From Steromphala cineraria (lineage: Eukaryota; Mollusca; Gastropoda; Trochida; Trochidae): a stretch of 64,000 nucleotides of DNA. The notes below the pieces were generated by a model. It was not told where the DNA came from. It did not search any database and was given only the letters and a program-made list of their open reading frames with translations. The stretch spans positions 60,334,575 to 60,398,574 of the forward strand of contig OU744725.1 in the NCBI GenBank assembly GCA_916613615.1. Reading direction: 5' to 3'. Shown here piece after piece: positions 20,895 through 30,945 of this stretch; within the stretch, counting starts at the first letter, position 1; every line of letters begins with the position of its first letter. A program made the position numbers and the translations under genes.

Positions 20895-21488
20895 CTAGTT
20901 AAATATGTCTCTGAACAAAGATTTGCTTGATTTGATTGAGCTCCTCCTTCTCTTACCTATATTATTATTATTATTCTGTCGTCTACGAGGCGTCGTCTTC
21001 CTCTTGTTGTTGTTCTTCTTCTTCACTGCGAAGGCGGTCTTCTTCTTCTTCCTCCTAATCGTCTTCTTATTACATCTCTTGCGCGAGGTTGATCTTCCAC
21101 TGCCTCCTTTCTGGATGTGTTTCAGCTTTTTAACACGCATTCCCTTTTCTATAGCTAGCCTCGATACGTTGTCGGGATTCCTCTCTATTTCAGATTTAGC
21201 TTGATCTAACGCCTGTTCACTGGGTGCTACTAAATTTATAGCGTTTTCCTTATACCCTGTCGTCGGTGATTTCAGTGATGCGGATGATAACGGAATGTCA
21301 ATTTTCTTGTTAGACCCTTCAGATATATTACGCATTGAGAACGTATTTCCTCTTCTTCCCAGAGAGCTTATGACTTTGTCTTTCCCTCGTGCTAAGTTTG
21401 CATAATATTTCCGCCACGTGTCTGGGTTTGGTATATATAGTGTGTTGCTGCCTCCGTCGTCTCTTTGTCGGTATTCCTCTTCAAACAT
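20895..21488 (-). CDS. Basic Polinton structural-region protein (197 aa), core-like
   Basis: The N-terminal part has DTWRKYYANLARG and a middle segment, PSEQALDQAKSEIERN, of a kind I recall in Polinton proteins near the minor capsid gene. The C-terminal ~70 residues are strongly Arg/Lys-rich with Asn runs (RRKKKK, KRKTTPRRRQ, GKRRRSS) and end SLFRDIFN. The charge suggests a DNA-binding virion-core or scaffolding role, by analogy to adenovirus core proteins; this is inference. It sits between minor capsid (11 nt) and MCP (22 nt). Confidence 0.75.
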   Translation of the reverse strand: MFEEEYRQRDDGGSNTLYIPNPDTWRKYYANLARGKDKVISSLGRRGNTFSMRNISEGSNKKIDIPLSSASLKSPTTGYKENAINLVAPSEQALDQAKSEIERNPDNVSRLAIEKGMRVKKLKHIQKGGSGRSTSRKRCNKKTIRRKKKKTAFAVKKKNNNKRKTTPRRRQNNNNNIGKRRRSSIKSSKSLFRDIFN

Positions 21489-21499
21489 GTTGCAGAGTC

Positions 21500-21967
21500 T
21501 TACACTATAAAAGGATATCGTCTTAATTGAAGTGTAACCGAGGACTCGTTCGTTAAAAATGTGGCGGGTTTTCCGTCACTGTCAGTTATATACACATCGA
21601 ACTGTTGAACAGTGTCGTTGATTACTCTGACACCTATTTCATACGGATCCGATATTAACACTTTCCATGTTGAATCCTCTGTAGAGGATAGTCGTCTAAG
21701 CAAAGGTTTCCGCTTACCTGCAACTGTTATAGGTTCGCACAAGGAACAATATACGTACAACAGGTCGTCAGTGACTTTCTGTTTCTTTTTCTTCGCTCTA
21801 GTCAGAGCTCGATTCCGAATAGAACCTTTTGCGTAGAATTCTCTCAATGATATCATCCATCTTCCGTTCAACTGAAGAGGTTGATCTAAATAAATTGAAA
21901 ATCTATGAGCCGCATTTTCTGGAAAGAAGTCCGTATTGTCCGTACTTGTGGCTACAACCCATTCCAT
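21500..21967 (-). CDS. mCP: Probable minor capsid (penton) protein of the Polinton
   Basis: 155 aa with a beta-rich look. MEWVVATSTDNTDFFPEN and RFSIYLDQPLQLNGRWMISLREF at the start, and QQFDVYITDSDGKPATFL..VTLQLRR at the end, resemble the single-jelly-roll vertex protein family of Polintons. Family knowledge places this gene next to the integrase and upstream of the MCP, as here (gaps of 6 and 11 nt). Identification rests on position plus remembered family pattern; a structure prediction should show a single jelly roll. Confidence 0.75.
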   Translation of the reverse strand: MEWVVATSTDNTDFFPENAAHRFSIYLDQPLQLNGRWMISLREFYAKGSIRNRALTRAKKKKQKVTDDLLYVYCSLCEPITVAGKRKPLLRRLSSTEDSTWKVLISDPYEIGVRVINDTVQQFDVYITDSDGKPATFLTNESSVTLQLRRYPFIV

Positions 21968-21973
21968 GTTCGT

Positions 21974-23164
21974 TTATAAATTGCTGACCTGATTCGCGTC
22001 TATCCAAGAATTAAATTTGCGAGGATAATTCAACCATTTAATGTATATTTGCTTGATGTTTTTCTCGTTACCACGTTTCTTGAGAGTTCTCTTTTTAATC
22101 ACTTTTTCGATACGCCATTCGACCTCGTCGGGGTTCTTGTGGTATTTATGTAATTCTTGTTGGTAAAACCTACCTTCTATCGGATCTGATTGTAAATCTT
22201 CAATCCAATAGATAGGTATACCATCTCTGAGCTTGCGTTTGATAATTCTGAAAATTTCTTCCGACCACTTCTGTTCGTATTCCTTCTCGAATGTTCTTTT
22301 GATCAATGATATGCGTACGTAATCTCCAATCTTAAATTTGTATTTCGTTTTCTTCTCATAACGTAGTTTGCTTGATGATGATGATTTATTCCTGTCCGAC
22401 TTGCCGTTTGTATTATTCAACTTGAGGGGGTGAGTTTCCAACCACACCTGAGCTTCGTTTTTGAGGTTGATATCCGCAGGAGTCCTCCCGTTCAACCCTC
22501 TATGAGGACGATGGTTGTAGTTATAAACCAGGTCTTGCAACACGTCTACGTATCTATAAGTATTTTTATGCGTGAAGTATCTGTGCATCATTGTTCTTAA
22601 GGTACGAATAAACCGTTCTGCATATCCTGCTTTGATATCAGAGTTTTGCGTTGAAAAGTGTTTGACATGAAATTTCCTATAAACCTTCTGAATTACCTTA
22701 TTTCTAAATTCACTACCTTTATCAGTTCTGATGAGAAACGGGGTCTTATCCATACCGGTAAATACCGTATTCATGGCAGATGCTACTGATGCAGCGGTCT
22801 TGTCCTGGATAGTTTTACACCAAACGTATCTCGAAAAACAATCTATGAGAATGAGAATATATCTTGCATTGTCGTTATATTCCGAAATGTTACTCGTGTC
22901 GCATAGATCCGCGTCGATTTGAATCCTGTTTCCACCAACTATAACTCTATTTCTTTTGAACGTTTTATTCGGATTCTTATGTAGAGAATATGCATCCTGT
23001 TTCTGAAGCCAGTTCAAAACTCTGTGTGGTTTTAAATCAGGTTGCGTCGCTTGTAGGGTTTTAATAAACTTTTGAGCTCCTCCAAATCCGCCCGGGTTAC
23101 GAGGGTTGTAATAGTTCTTTCTCAATATATCTTCGCTCACCATTTTCCTTGATATGGTTAACAC
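21974..23164 (-). CDS. INT: Polinton integrase (RVE/DDE) with C-terminal chromodomain
   Basis: 396 aa; Met8 is an alternative start. The core has the retroviral DDE pattern: Asp86 in DADLCDT, Asp148 in RTDKGSEF and Glu183 in KAGYAERFIRTLR, spaced 34 residues. YNYNHRPHRGLNGRTPADI follows. A KIGDYVRIS beta segment lies at ~277-285, and a chromodomain (WRIEKVIKKR..YIKWLNYPRKFNSWI) occupies about 348-392. It inserts the linear element into chromosomes, making the 6-bp duplication seen here. The chromodomain may steer insertion to methylated-histone chromatin. The start overlaps the upstream 135-aa ORF by 68 nt (47 from Met8). Confidence 0.94.
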   Translation of the reverse strand: MLTISRKMVSEDILRKNYYNPRNPGGFGGAQKFIKTLQATQPDLKPHRVLNWLQKQDAYSLHKNPNKTFKRNRVIVGGNRIQIDADLCDTSNISEYNDNARYILILIDCFSRYVWCKTIQDKTAASVASAMNTVFTGMDKTPFLIRTDKGSEFRNKVIQKVYRKFHVKHFSTQNSDIKAGYAERFIRTLRTMMHRYFTHKNTYRYVDVLQDLVYNYNHRPHRGLNGRTPADINLKNEAQVWLETHPLKLNNTNGKSDRNKSSSSSKLRYEKKTKYKFKIGDYVRISLIKRTFEKEYEQKWSEEIFRIIKRKLRDGIPIYWIEDLQSDPIEGRFYQQELHKYHKNPDEVEWRIEKVIKKRTLKKRGNEKNIKQIYIKWLNYPRKFNSWIDANQVSNL

Positions 23165-23504
23165 AAGACTTCACAATTCTTCTCATCCAATTATCGTTTT
23201 TCAATTGTGTGTTCCGATAATCAAGACATTCGTATTTCAACAGGTACAGCGGTGATATTGATGACAAGCCCGGTGTCAGTTCTATGCTCTCTTTCCAACG
23301 TCTAGTAACTTCGTGTTCGTCTACCCATTTCAACAATATTCTCTGTATGTATACAGATGTTTCTACCGTGCTGGGAATAGGTCGTGTGTCCACAATATGT
23401 AAAATAGTTTTCTTATATGCTTGGAATAAAAGTTCTTCCAAATCGCCACTAATATCCTGATGTTCTACTTCGTCGATTATTATCATATCATCCATGTATA
23501 ACAT
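23097..23504 (-). CDS. Unknown Polinton ORF (135 aa) overlapping the integrase start
   Basis: Frame runs from MLYMDDMIIIDEVEH to the integrase gene and overlaps its first 68 nt. Acidic N terminus, aromatic and charged middle (YIQRILLKWVDEHEVTRRWKESIE) and a Cys-Val-Asn-His segment near the end. No family recognised. The even amino-acid mix and position between the TIR and the integrase argue it is real, but the overlap could instead mean a spliced exon. Confidence 0.45.
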   Translation of the reverse strand: MLYMDDMIIIDEVEHQDISGDLEELLFQAYKKTILHIVDTRPIPSTVETSVYIQRILLKWVDEHEVTRRWKESIELTPGLSSISPLYLLKYECLDYRNTQLKNDNWMRRIVKSCVNHIKENGERRYIEKELLQPS

Positions 23505-23535
23505 GAAACTTTAAAACTTGTTCCATTTATCGTTC

Positions 23536-23898
23536 CTATTCAACACGAGTTCTGGAATACATGAAATATTGAACACTTCCCCACGAGTCCGGAATATCGT
23601 AACTGTTTATATCTCTTCTCTTAGTTTGCAGCTCGTTCAAACACGTCGACTTCGAGGAATTCCATTCTTTCGATGTTGAAACAATCACTTCTAATCCGAA
23701 ATGTTTCCTCGCATTTCGCGAGGGAAATGTTAAGGCCACCCATTTATATTCCTTGTCTTTAGTGGAGAGAACTGGTGATGAACGACGTGTTGTTCCGCTG
23801 GACATCTTTTTATGATAATATATAATCTTATAATCTATATGTTTCCTCACTTCCATGCAATCTTTCATTTCATAATGATTATTTTTAACATTGTTCAT
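23536..23898 (-). CDS. Unknown Polinton ORF (up to 120 aa) next to the right TIR
   Basis: First ORF inside the right terminus. The ATG at 23898 lies just inside the TIR; an internal Met32 (MSSGTTRRSSPVL) is an alternative start. It contains YKWVALTFPSRNARKHFGLEVIV and ends SVQYFMYSRTRVE. Not recognised. It could be a real terminal gene or part of a spliced leader for the late transcript. Confidence 0.4.
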   Translation of the reverse strand: MNNVKNNHYEMKDCMEVRKHIDYKIIYYHKKMSSGTTRRSSPVLSTKDKEYKWVALTFPSRNARKHFGLEVIVSTSKEWNSSKSTCLNELQTKRRDINSYDIPDSWGSVQYFMYSRTRVE

Positions 23899-23912
23899 AT
23901 CTCAATATATAG

Positions 23913-24082
23913 CGTTGCGGTTTGTTTGCATTTGTCGTGGTGTGTAAACTCGATGCGTTCGACCGTGACTTGAGTGGAAACAGGTGTGGTGGCCAATTAG
24001 CCAGAAACCCCCGTAGTACATTATAGACGCAAAACGGGAAAAATGTCCAAACTGCGTTTATAATGTACTATCGACTACTACT
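23913..24082 (-). repeat. Polinton right terminal inverted repeat
   Basis: Mirror image of 5085-5254. Its outermost bases are cgactactact, followed at once by AGCGCC. Confidence 0.93.
24014..24070. repeat. Hairpin inside the right TIR
   Basis: Counterpart of the 5097-5153 hairpin, with the same 17-bp arms. Confidence 0.85.
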
Positions 24083-24088
24083 AGCGCC
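24083..24088 (+). repeat. Polinton target-site duplication, right (AGCGCC)
   Basis: Exact copy of 5079-5084. Confidence 0.92.
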
Positions 24089-24307
24089 ATTAGCGACACG
24101 GCAGTGCCATTTGAGTAACGAGAAATACTTTTTGCAAAATTGTTATTACGACAAATAATTCAATTGACAAACAAAAATTAAACTTGAAATAGTGAACATA
24201 TATGTGTTTACAATCCTATTCGTACGAAAAAAATCATATTTAAGCGACTTATTAATTTTAAATTAACGATTTCAGTGATGCAGCAACGGCAGTCGGCGGG
24301 ATCAAGA

Positions 24308-24349
24308 CACAGGAACCCGATATCGTAATTAAAATGTAGGTATAACGTA
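24308..24349 (-). repeat. Outer inverted repeat, right half
   Basis: Reverse complement of 5019-5060 (39 of 42 bases). It overlaps the left arm of the palindrome at 24332-24418, so a TIR-like unit 'aaatgtaggtaaaacgta' is present three times around the Polinton. Confidence 0.6.
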
Positions 24350-24418
24350 GATAAGAAAGACGCAACCCTCTATATAATTGAGGGGTGGGTCTTTCTTATC
24401 TACGTTTTACCTACATTT
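24332..24418. repeat. 87-bp palindrome
   Basis: Arms of 30 bp, aaatgtaggtataacgtaga.. (24332-24361) and its inverse (24389-24418), differ at one base. The 27-bp centre is itself partly symmetrical (ccctctata..gagggg). Confidence 0.85.
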
Positions 24419-26114
24419 CATGATTGTTCAAATGGCACGGTCGCTTGAAAATCAAATACGATTACGGTTTAATTTTTATATATTTGAGCAAGAAATGTCA
24501 TATAGATTTCATACATATCAAATACAAATCAAAATTGTAAAATTACTCACTAATACATTGTATTGTCAAACGGCATCTGCTTGAAAGTTCTTCATGATGA
24601 CTATTTGACATGATGCGAATAATGCAAGTCACGTCTAGTCGATATGCGGTGTACATATCACGACAATTAACACTGTTTTTTTAATTATTTGGTAAAACTA
24701 CATTGCAATTGTGTTGATTTGTTTAATTCTATTTATTGATATAACTTGTTATTTTCCTCTCCGGAACCGTTTGAAATATGGAGAAAAAATACGACATTGA
24801 CCTCGCTGAAATTCCGTTATGCCATCGTTTGGCGCGAAGCTTTACATGTGACTGTTGAAACAAGTGATACTCATAGCGATGTTTTTTACATTATTTCGGA
24901 ATATTTAGAAGTTGTAGGAACAATACTTAGCAAGGAATTGGATCATATTTTTCTATTTTTAAGGATTATGAGATTCTAAAAAACGTAAGTTAATTACGCT
25001 GATAATTTTACAAGTGTTTTTCACAAATCCATCGTTTGATATTTTCATTTGCCGACAAAGTCTTATTTTCTCTATATTTTTATGACGGAGAAAGATTTGT
25101 TTTCGTAACTTTAAAGAGTAATAGGATATTATTTTCCGAACAGAATGATATAACACTTGAGTACTTTGCCACTCTGAACAAGATAGGTAAATTCGCTGTT
25201 AGTAAGAAAAACACGCACCTGCACATAGTTTTTCTAATTGAAAATACGTTCAATATTTTTAATTTGTCACTTCTTCATAACGGAAAACTTTATCCTTATT
25301 TTTTTTTCACCACGAAAAAGGCCATTGATTTGCGATTCGGAAAATAATATTTTAAAAAATATAATAAAAATTGTTATTATTTACGGAACTTCGTCACACA
25401 CGTTTGTCATTGAGCCAATGTGAAGAGTTTTCTGAGGAAAAGAAGGCAGGATTGAATGTGTTTCGTATTTTCAGGGAAATTCAACTTATTGTCTTTGAAG
25501 GTTAATTGTGGTCTAACTAGTGACTTTTGACCAAAAGGTCAATACTAAAGTTTGGCCAGATCGCTTGAAAGAATCCTTCAACAATATTTCTCAATTAAAC
25601 TCGGTGTTTTGATCAACGACAAGGTATTTCATTGAAACTTTGAAGGATACAACCAAATTTGACGTAAGTGAAAACAAACCCAACATCCAATATACATAAT
25701 TGTTTTATTGTAAACTTTAATTTTACTTTCTTTCTTGGACGTCATAGCAATAAATCAAAATCATAGCAATAAACTGATATAATGAATGCCCTTTATTTTA
25801 TTGTGTGTATCTTCATTAAATATGTCCTAAAATCGATATGTCAATGCGGTGCTATTCGATGCGATGAAACTACATTCTGTAGGTATTCTTGACGTGTAAA
25901 CATCGGTTTTATCATCCTCTTCGAATAAAAGCATACCCATGTTATCTCCCAATTATGAACCTCCAGTAACGTCACTCCATTGTTCTTCCGGGACATTTTT
26001 TTCGTAATTTATAATTTCGCTTCCAAGACATGTACAGTTATAAATTACGTCCCTCTTCCCTGTGCAACTCTGCCTAGGGTATCATATTAATAATGCCCTC
26101 TATCTATCTATATC
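24419..26114. other. Intergenic, no feature recognised
   Basis: AT-rich; ORFs of 60-103 codons lack domains. Nothing supportable seen. Confidence 0.5.
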
Positions 26115-26126
26115 TATTTTGCAACG

Positions 26127-26170
<44 letters not shown>

Positions 26171-26181
26171 TTTGCAACGAT
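26115..26181 (+). mobile_element. Pure poly(A) insertion with 14-bp target duplication
   Basis: Thirty-nine A residues (26129-26167) are flanked by perfect direct repeats tattttgcaacgat at 26115-26128 and 26168-26181. This is the footprint of target-primed reverse transcription in which only the poly(A) tail was copied. Confidence 0.8.
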
Positions 26182-26549
26182 ATCATTGATGATTTTATTT
26201 TAAAGGTCAAAGTGTCAGCTGTCACCTTTGAAAAAATAACACTAATCTTATTTCAACATTTGAAAATGTTTTTGCCGAAATTGGTTCTCGAACTCGTAAA
26301 GTTAACACTCCGGAACGTTGAACGATTGACTCTTTTGACGATTGAGTCATTATGACAGCGCTGATGGAACCGTTATGTTAGGTTCTATTATATCATAGGC
26401 CTGTGATTGTTTTGATATTTTATATTATAATAATTATTTATAACGCTAAGAATATTTGTTCATCATTCTTAAAAAGTTATTTGTCGATCTAGGGATTTTG
26501 AATCTCGAGTCAACGTACCACTGTAGATAAATGCTAGCTGCACGTGCAA

Positions 26550-27118
26550 CATACCCGTATTTCCTCTGATTGGGGCCGGGCCTCTAATAGCGGCCGGGAG
26601 GTAAAGGTACCTAAACGTAAATAAGAGCCGGGCCTCTAATAGGGGCCGGGTCTAGTCAATAATTACTCCCTTCTGTATATTCGACTTAAATATCCCCCCC
26701 CCCTTTATCTACCACGCTACTTCCGGTTGTATTGTGTTTTACATTATAAATGAATAAAAGAGACTTCAGTATTCATCATTCAACTTCTGGGATGTCTGTC
26801 AAATATCTAATACAGTATTTGTATATATAGGTAACCTTTTACCACATGTTTAGAACTGTCAACATAATGAAACGATCGCATATCTATCAATTACTTTTGT
26901 GTTTTTAATACCACACATATAACATAATAAGCCTATGTCGTGTATATCGGTAACCTTTGTTTCAAAAATTAGAATACAGGTCTCAAGTTGGCTTTGGGAA
27001 ACCTATTATCATAATAAGGGCCGGGCCTCAAATAAGAGCCGGGCCTCTGATAAGGGCCAGGGGGTAATACCCCTAAATGTTAATAAGGGTCCGGGCCCCT
27101 ATTAGAGGAAATACGGTA
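26550..27118. mobile_element. Non-autonomous DNA element with ~100-bp compound TIRs
   Basis: Left end 'ccgtatttcctctgattggg' and following 'gggccgggcctcta' units (26550-26650) are mirrored at 26990-27118, ending 'attagaggaaatacgg'. Each TIR contains two or three 'aataagggccgggcct' sub-repeats. No ORF inside. Superfamily not assigned. Confidence 0.7.
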
Positions 27119-27364
27119 TGCCAAGGCTGACGCGGCTGCCTTGGCGCGACGCATTTCCCAGCCGAAAGCACATTGGATCGATACTCAATGACACGTATTT
27201 CATTACTGTGTCCACCACTTTATTTGGTAGTACAGTTTGTTTGAAAGATGAATAAATATTTATTAGAAAATAGCTAAGGTATGACCCGTAGGCATTATTG
27301 AAAATTATGCCCTCCTCCTTCGGGGAAATGCCCGTCTACCTCCGATCTGTGGGCTTTCCCGAGC

Positions 27365-28140
27365 TAGCACCGAAAAATACACTTTTTTACGTAAAATATT
27401 TGTAATTTATGTTAAATGTGTAAAAAGACCGTTTTCTTACTTGGCTTAAGTTGGGGAATGCATTCGGTGTCGTGGATTCGTAAAAATAGTTGCGCATTGA
27501 ACAACACACTGTATTCAGACATAGGTTTTCGGTATTTCCTAATCCCTTTAAATCCAGCTCTCTCTTATCTTTCCGCTTTCTCTTGTTTGTCAACATGCGC
27601 GTGAAATATTGTGAGCTATTTTGAGAGTTGAATATTTTTAAAAGTATAATGAAAAAATTAACATATGCTATAAGCCGTGACAGGCATGACAATTTTACTA
27701 CGTAAATAAGTACACCTATTCGAACCAGTTCAGAGCGCTCATCCAAAGCAATAAAGGTAAGAATCGTCTGTATGTGGGTTTTATCAGAAATATAGAATGA
27801 TCTGAATGGTAATTGGATAATTAAAGACGAACAGAAAAAAAACTACCAAATTATGTTTAAAAAACAAGCTGAACAACCGACACAAGTTACAGAGACTCGT
27901 AAATGAGACCTGTTTATCCTTTCTGTTCATTGCCAGAAAAATCAACCAAGAATTACCTTAAATGGTTATAAAACAAATTTTGGACACAAGAACAGAACAA
28001 AAACTGATGTCGGCGTGGTAACCAAAACTTTATCTATAGACTTGCTTACTTACTTACCATTTACATTTTGTGATAATTTTGATCTTAACGAAAAACAATA
28101 TATTCTAAGAAAAATGGCTTATGCGTTCCCTCTATAATAA
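27365..28140 (+). repeat. Segmental duplication, copy 1 (uninterrupted)
   Basis: About 775 bp starting cgagctagcaccgaaaa. It reappears in order within 28310-30898 at ~95% identity by eye. It serves as the empty-site reference for the interrupted copy. Confidence 0.8.
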
Positions 28141-28309
28141 TAATACACATACACATAAAATCCAACGCCTAACGCACAACCTTAATATGTATTTTATCAA
28201 TGGGGATGACGTCACTCTTTTAGTTAACAGATGATTATTTCTATGAATCTATTGCTCTAACTATCCCGGGAGTAAAAGACAAAAAAGTAAAAGACAAGTG
28301 CATATCCAA

Positions 28310-30898
28310 CGAGCTAGCACCGAAAATTGCATTTTTTAACGTAAAATATTTGTAATTTATGTTAAATGTGTAAAAAGACCGTTTTCCTTTCGTGAAGTCA
28401 TACTTGGCTTAAGATGGGGAATGCATTCGGTGTCGTGGATTCGTGAAAATAGTTGCACATTATATTCAGACATGGGTTCACTCCTCTCTCCACAATTGGC
28501 TCAATACATTATCGTGGTGTGGTGGATTGTGTGCTTTGAACAGCGACCCTGAGAACCGGAGTATAATTACATGCTGGACAGGTCAGTGGATGCATGCCAG
28601 CCAAAGCCAAATTTAGGTATTTCTAAAACCGCCTTTCCTTCTCTCACTATGCATATCCCTCCGTGTATTTCCTAATCCCTTTAAATCCAGCTCTCTCTTA
28701 TCTTTCCGCTTTCTCTTGTTTGTCAACATGCGCGTGAAATATTGTGAGCAATTTTGAGAGTTGAATATTTTTAAAATATTTTTTTATTTTTTTCCTTGTT
28801 TTGTTTTGCAAAAATTTGCGACCAACTTAGGGAAAATCGGACCAAAATTCATTAAATAGGAGATAATTTACCAAAATGACCGAAACGGCAATGAAGGCGA
28901 ATCAAGTGTGGCCACCTCACAACTTCCGATTTCTAAATATATGCTTGAAAACCGTCTTTGTCGCACGCGACTAGATGTAATTTCCTTTTTCTCCGAATTA
29001 GGTATTCGTTGCTGCCAAACAAATTGTTTTTTGGGTTTTTTTTAAATTCCATTTCAATTGAAACATATTACATATACATAAAACTTTCAGATCATTAATC
29101 TTTTACTACTTATAACCGAGAGAGTTGCAATTGCTGCTAAAGTTGATACCCATCGAACGCAAGGGTACTTGAGACACGGTGTAAATCATACACGCATAAT
29201 GATTGCGTCACCAAAAGCGAGTTCGTTAAATGCTATGGCCTTTTTACAGGGGGTACTGTGCTGTATGTATGTTAATGTTGATGTAAATGTAAATGTGATA
29301 TCAAAATTTCGACTAAAGATTTGTCTACCGAGTGATGTATTTATATTCTCAATAATTAAATTTCATTCCGAACCGCATGCACGTATGAAAATGGGTCTTT
29401 AACTCCAGGTCACGCACTCATCCTCTGTCCTTGTCTAAATGATAAAATGAAAAAATTAACATATGCTATAAGCCGTGACAGGTATGACAATTTTACTACG
29501 TAAATAAGTAAACCTATTCAAACCAGTTCAGAACGCTCATCAAAAGCAATAAAGGTAAGAATCGACTGTATGTGGGTTTTATCAGAAATATAGAATGATC
29601 TGAATGGTATTTGGATAATTAAAGACGAACAGAAAAAAAACTACAAAATTATGTTTAAAAACATGCTGAACAACCGACAGTTACAATACCTAATAAATAC
29701 TATCGAATCGAAAATATATTCCTGTCAGCTTTTGACAAGGTTTCAAAATTACGTTTGGCGAATTTGCGCTCGCCACTCGAGAGCCACATTGTCCGGTTTT
29801 CGATCAAAATCCCGACTTTGAATGGCCGTATTTTCGCTCTAATGTACTGATTGACCTTTAACTTGTTATTTTCAGTAATAGTTAGTGGTTCCCGATGTAT
29901 TAACATCGATTTCAAAATTTTATATATGTGATCCTATCAACATACTCTGTGTCTCTTTAAAGCAGACGAAGTAGCGTAATTATGCATTATCTTGAGCTTT
30001 GCTTTATTACAATCATCATTTCATAAAACCAAGTTTGTATAAACTTGATAATGAGTTTGTCGGTTCTTAATTCTAATATAACCAATTGCTCACTTGCAAT
30101 TAAGACTAAGTTTGTATTCAATAATTCAACTCATATCACGTATATCACGTGCCTTGCTTAACTGCGACAACGATAACAAAAAAGTCCATATATATCAATA
30201 TACGTATACCTCAATGAGATGATTAAATTCATATCACAGTCATGAATATGTTTCATGGCCTTGAACAAAACCAGCATAATAATACGATTCTGATATTTTT
30301 GTAACTAAATTGTTTAAAGGAAACGATTTTTTAATAAGCTTAGGGGAATGAAGCATATATTTTTTTAAATATTGACAATTTCACAACAGATGTCAGAGTA
30401 ATAATGTTCAATTCAAAGGAAAATTAGGTCGAATAAAGGCTTATTTCATATAAAATGTTATAATTAATTCGAGATATAGCCAATCTGTTAATATAAAAAT
30501 ATCATTCTTGTTATGACTGTTTTACCATATATGACACATATGAAATATACACCCTTAAAAAAACGCAACGTCACATTACATTTAAGACCATCGCAATGCG
30601 GGAGGGGGGATGTGGAATGGGATGGGAGGGGGGGGGGGGGGGGGGGGGGGTTCGTAAATGAGACCTTTTTATCCTTTCTGTTCATTGCCAGAAAAATCAG
30701 AAACCAAGAATTACTTTAAATGATTACAAAACAAATTTTGGACACAAGAACAGAACAAAAACTGATGTCGGCGTGTTTACCAAAACTTTATCTGTAGACT
30801 TGCTTACTTACTTACCATTTACATTTTGTGATGATTTTGCTCTTAACGAAAAACAATATATTCTAAGAAAAATGGCTCGTGCGTTCCATTAATAATGT
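28310..30898 (+). repeat. Segmental duplication, copy 2, split by three inserted blocks
   Basis: Matches copy 1 at 28310-28467, 28671-28785, 29441-29685 and 30653-30898. The extra blocks are ~28468-28670, ~28786-29440 and ~29686-30652. The second contains an internal fragment of the 30946-32076 transposon family in reverse. The third ends in a G run (about 30627-30650). No genes. Confidence 0.75.
28786..29440 (-). mobile_element. Internal fragment of the 1.1-kb TIR transposon family
   Basis: Sequence around 28810-29220 (gatacccatcgaacgcaa, gagacacggtgtaaatc, gaccaacttagg) is the reverse complement of 31600-31900. Termini are missing. Confidence 0.65.
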
Positions 30899-30945
30899 AT
30901 AATATACCGTCTAGGTCCTTATCCGAGTCTACAGCTGCATACCAA

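Larger units (their letters stand above)
5085..24082. mobile_element. Complete Polinton/Maverick element, 18,998 bp
   Basis: Inverted termini of ~168 bp (two mismatches over the first 166 bp) and a 6-bp target duplication bound a set of Polinton hallmark genes: protein-primed PolB, retroviral-type integrase with chromodomain, FtsK/HerA-like packaging ATPase, adenain-type cysteine protease, double-jelly-roll major capsid and minor capsid. Polintons are virus-like self-synthesising transposons of animals and protists, usually 15-20 kb, so the size is normal. PolB and a spliced gene read rightward; all structural genes read leftward; the two blocks converge at ~16,233-16,442. Defects seen: a frame break near the PolB C terminus and LINE debris in the left arm. 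Near-identical TIRs suggest recent integration or gene conversion. Confidence 0.95.

Noticed and set aside
20905..21204. 99-aa plus-strand Leu/Phe-rich 'membrane' ORF
   Set aside because: Antisense shadow of the Lys/Arg-rich tail of the basic Polinton protein.
30600..30660. G-run as a G-quadruplex regulatory element
   Set aside because: A homopolymer run at an insertion boundary; no gene nearby to regulate and length is error-prone.
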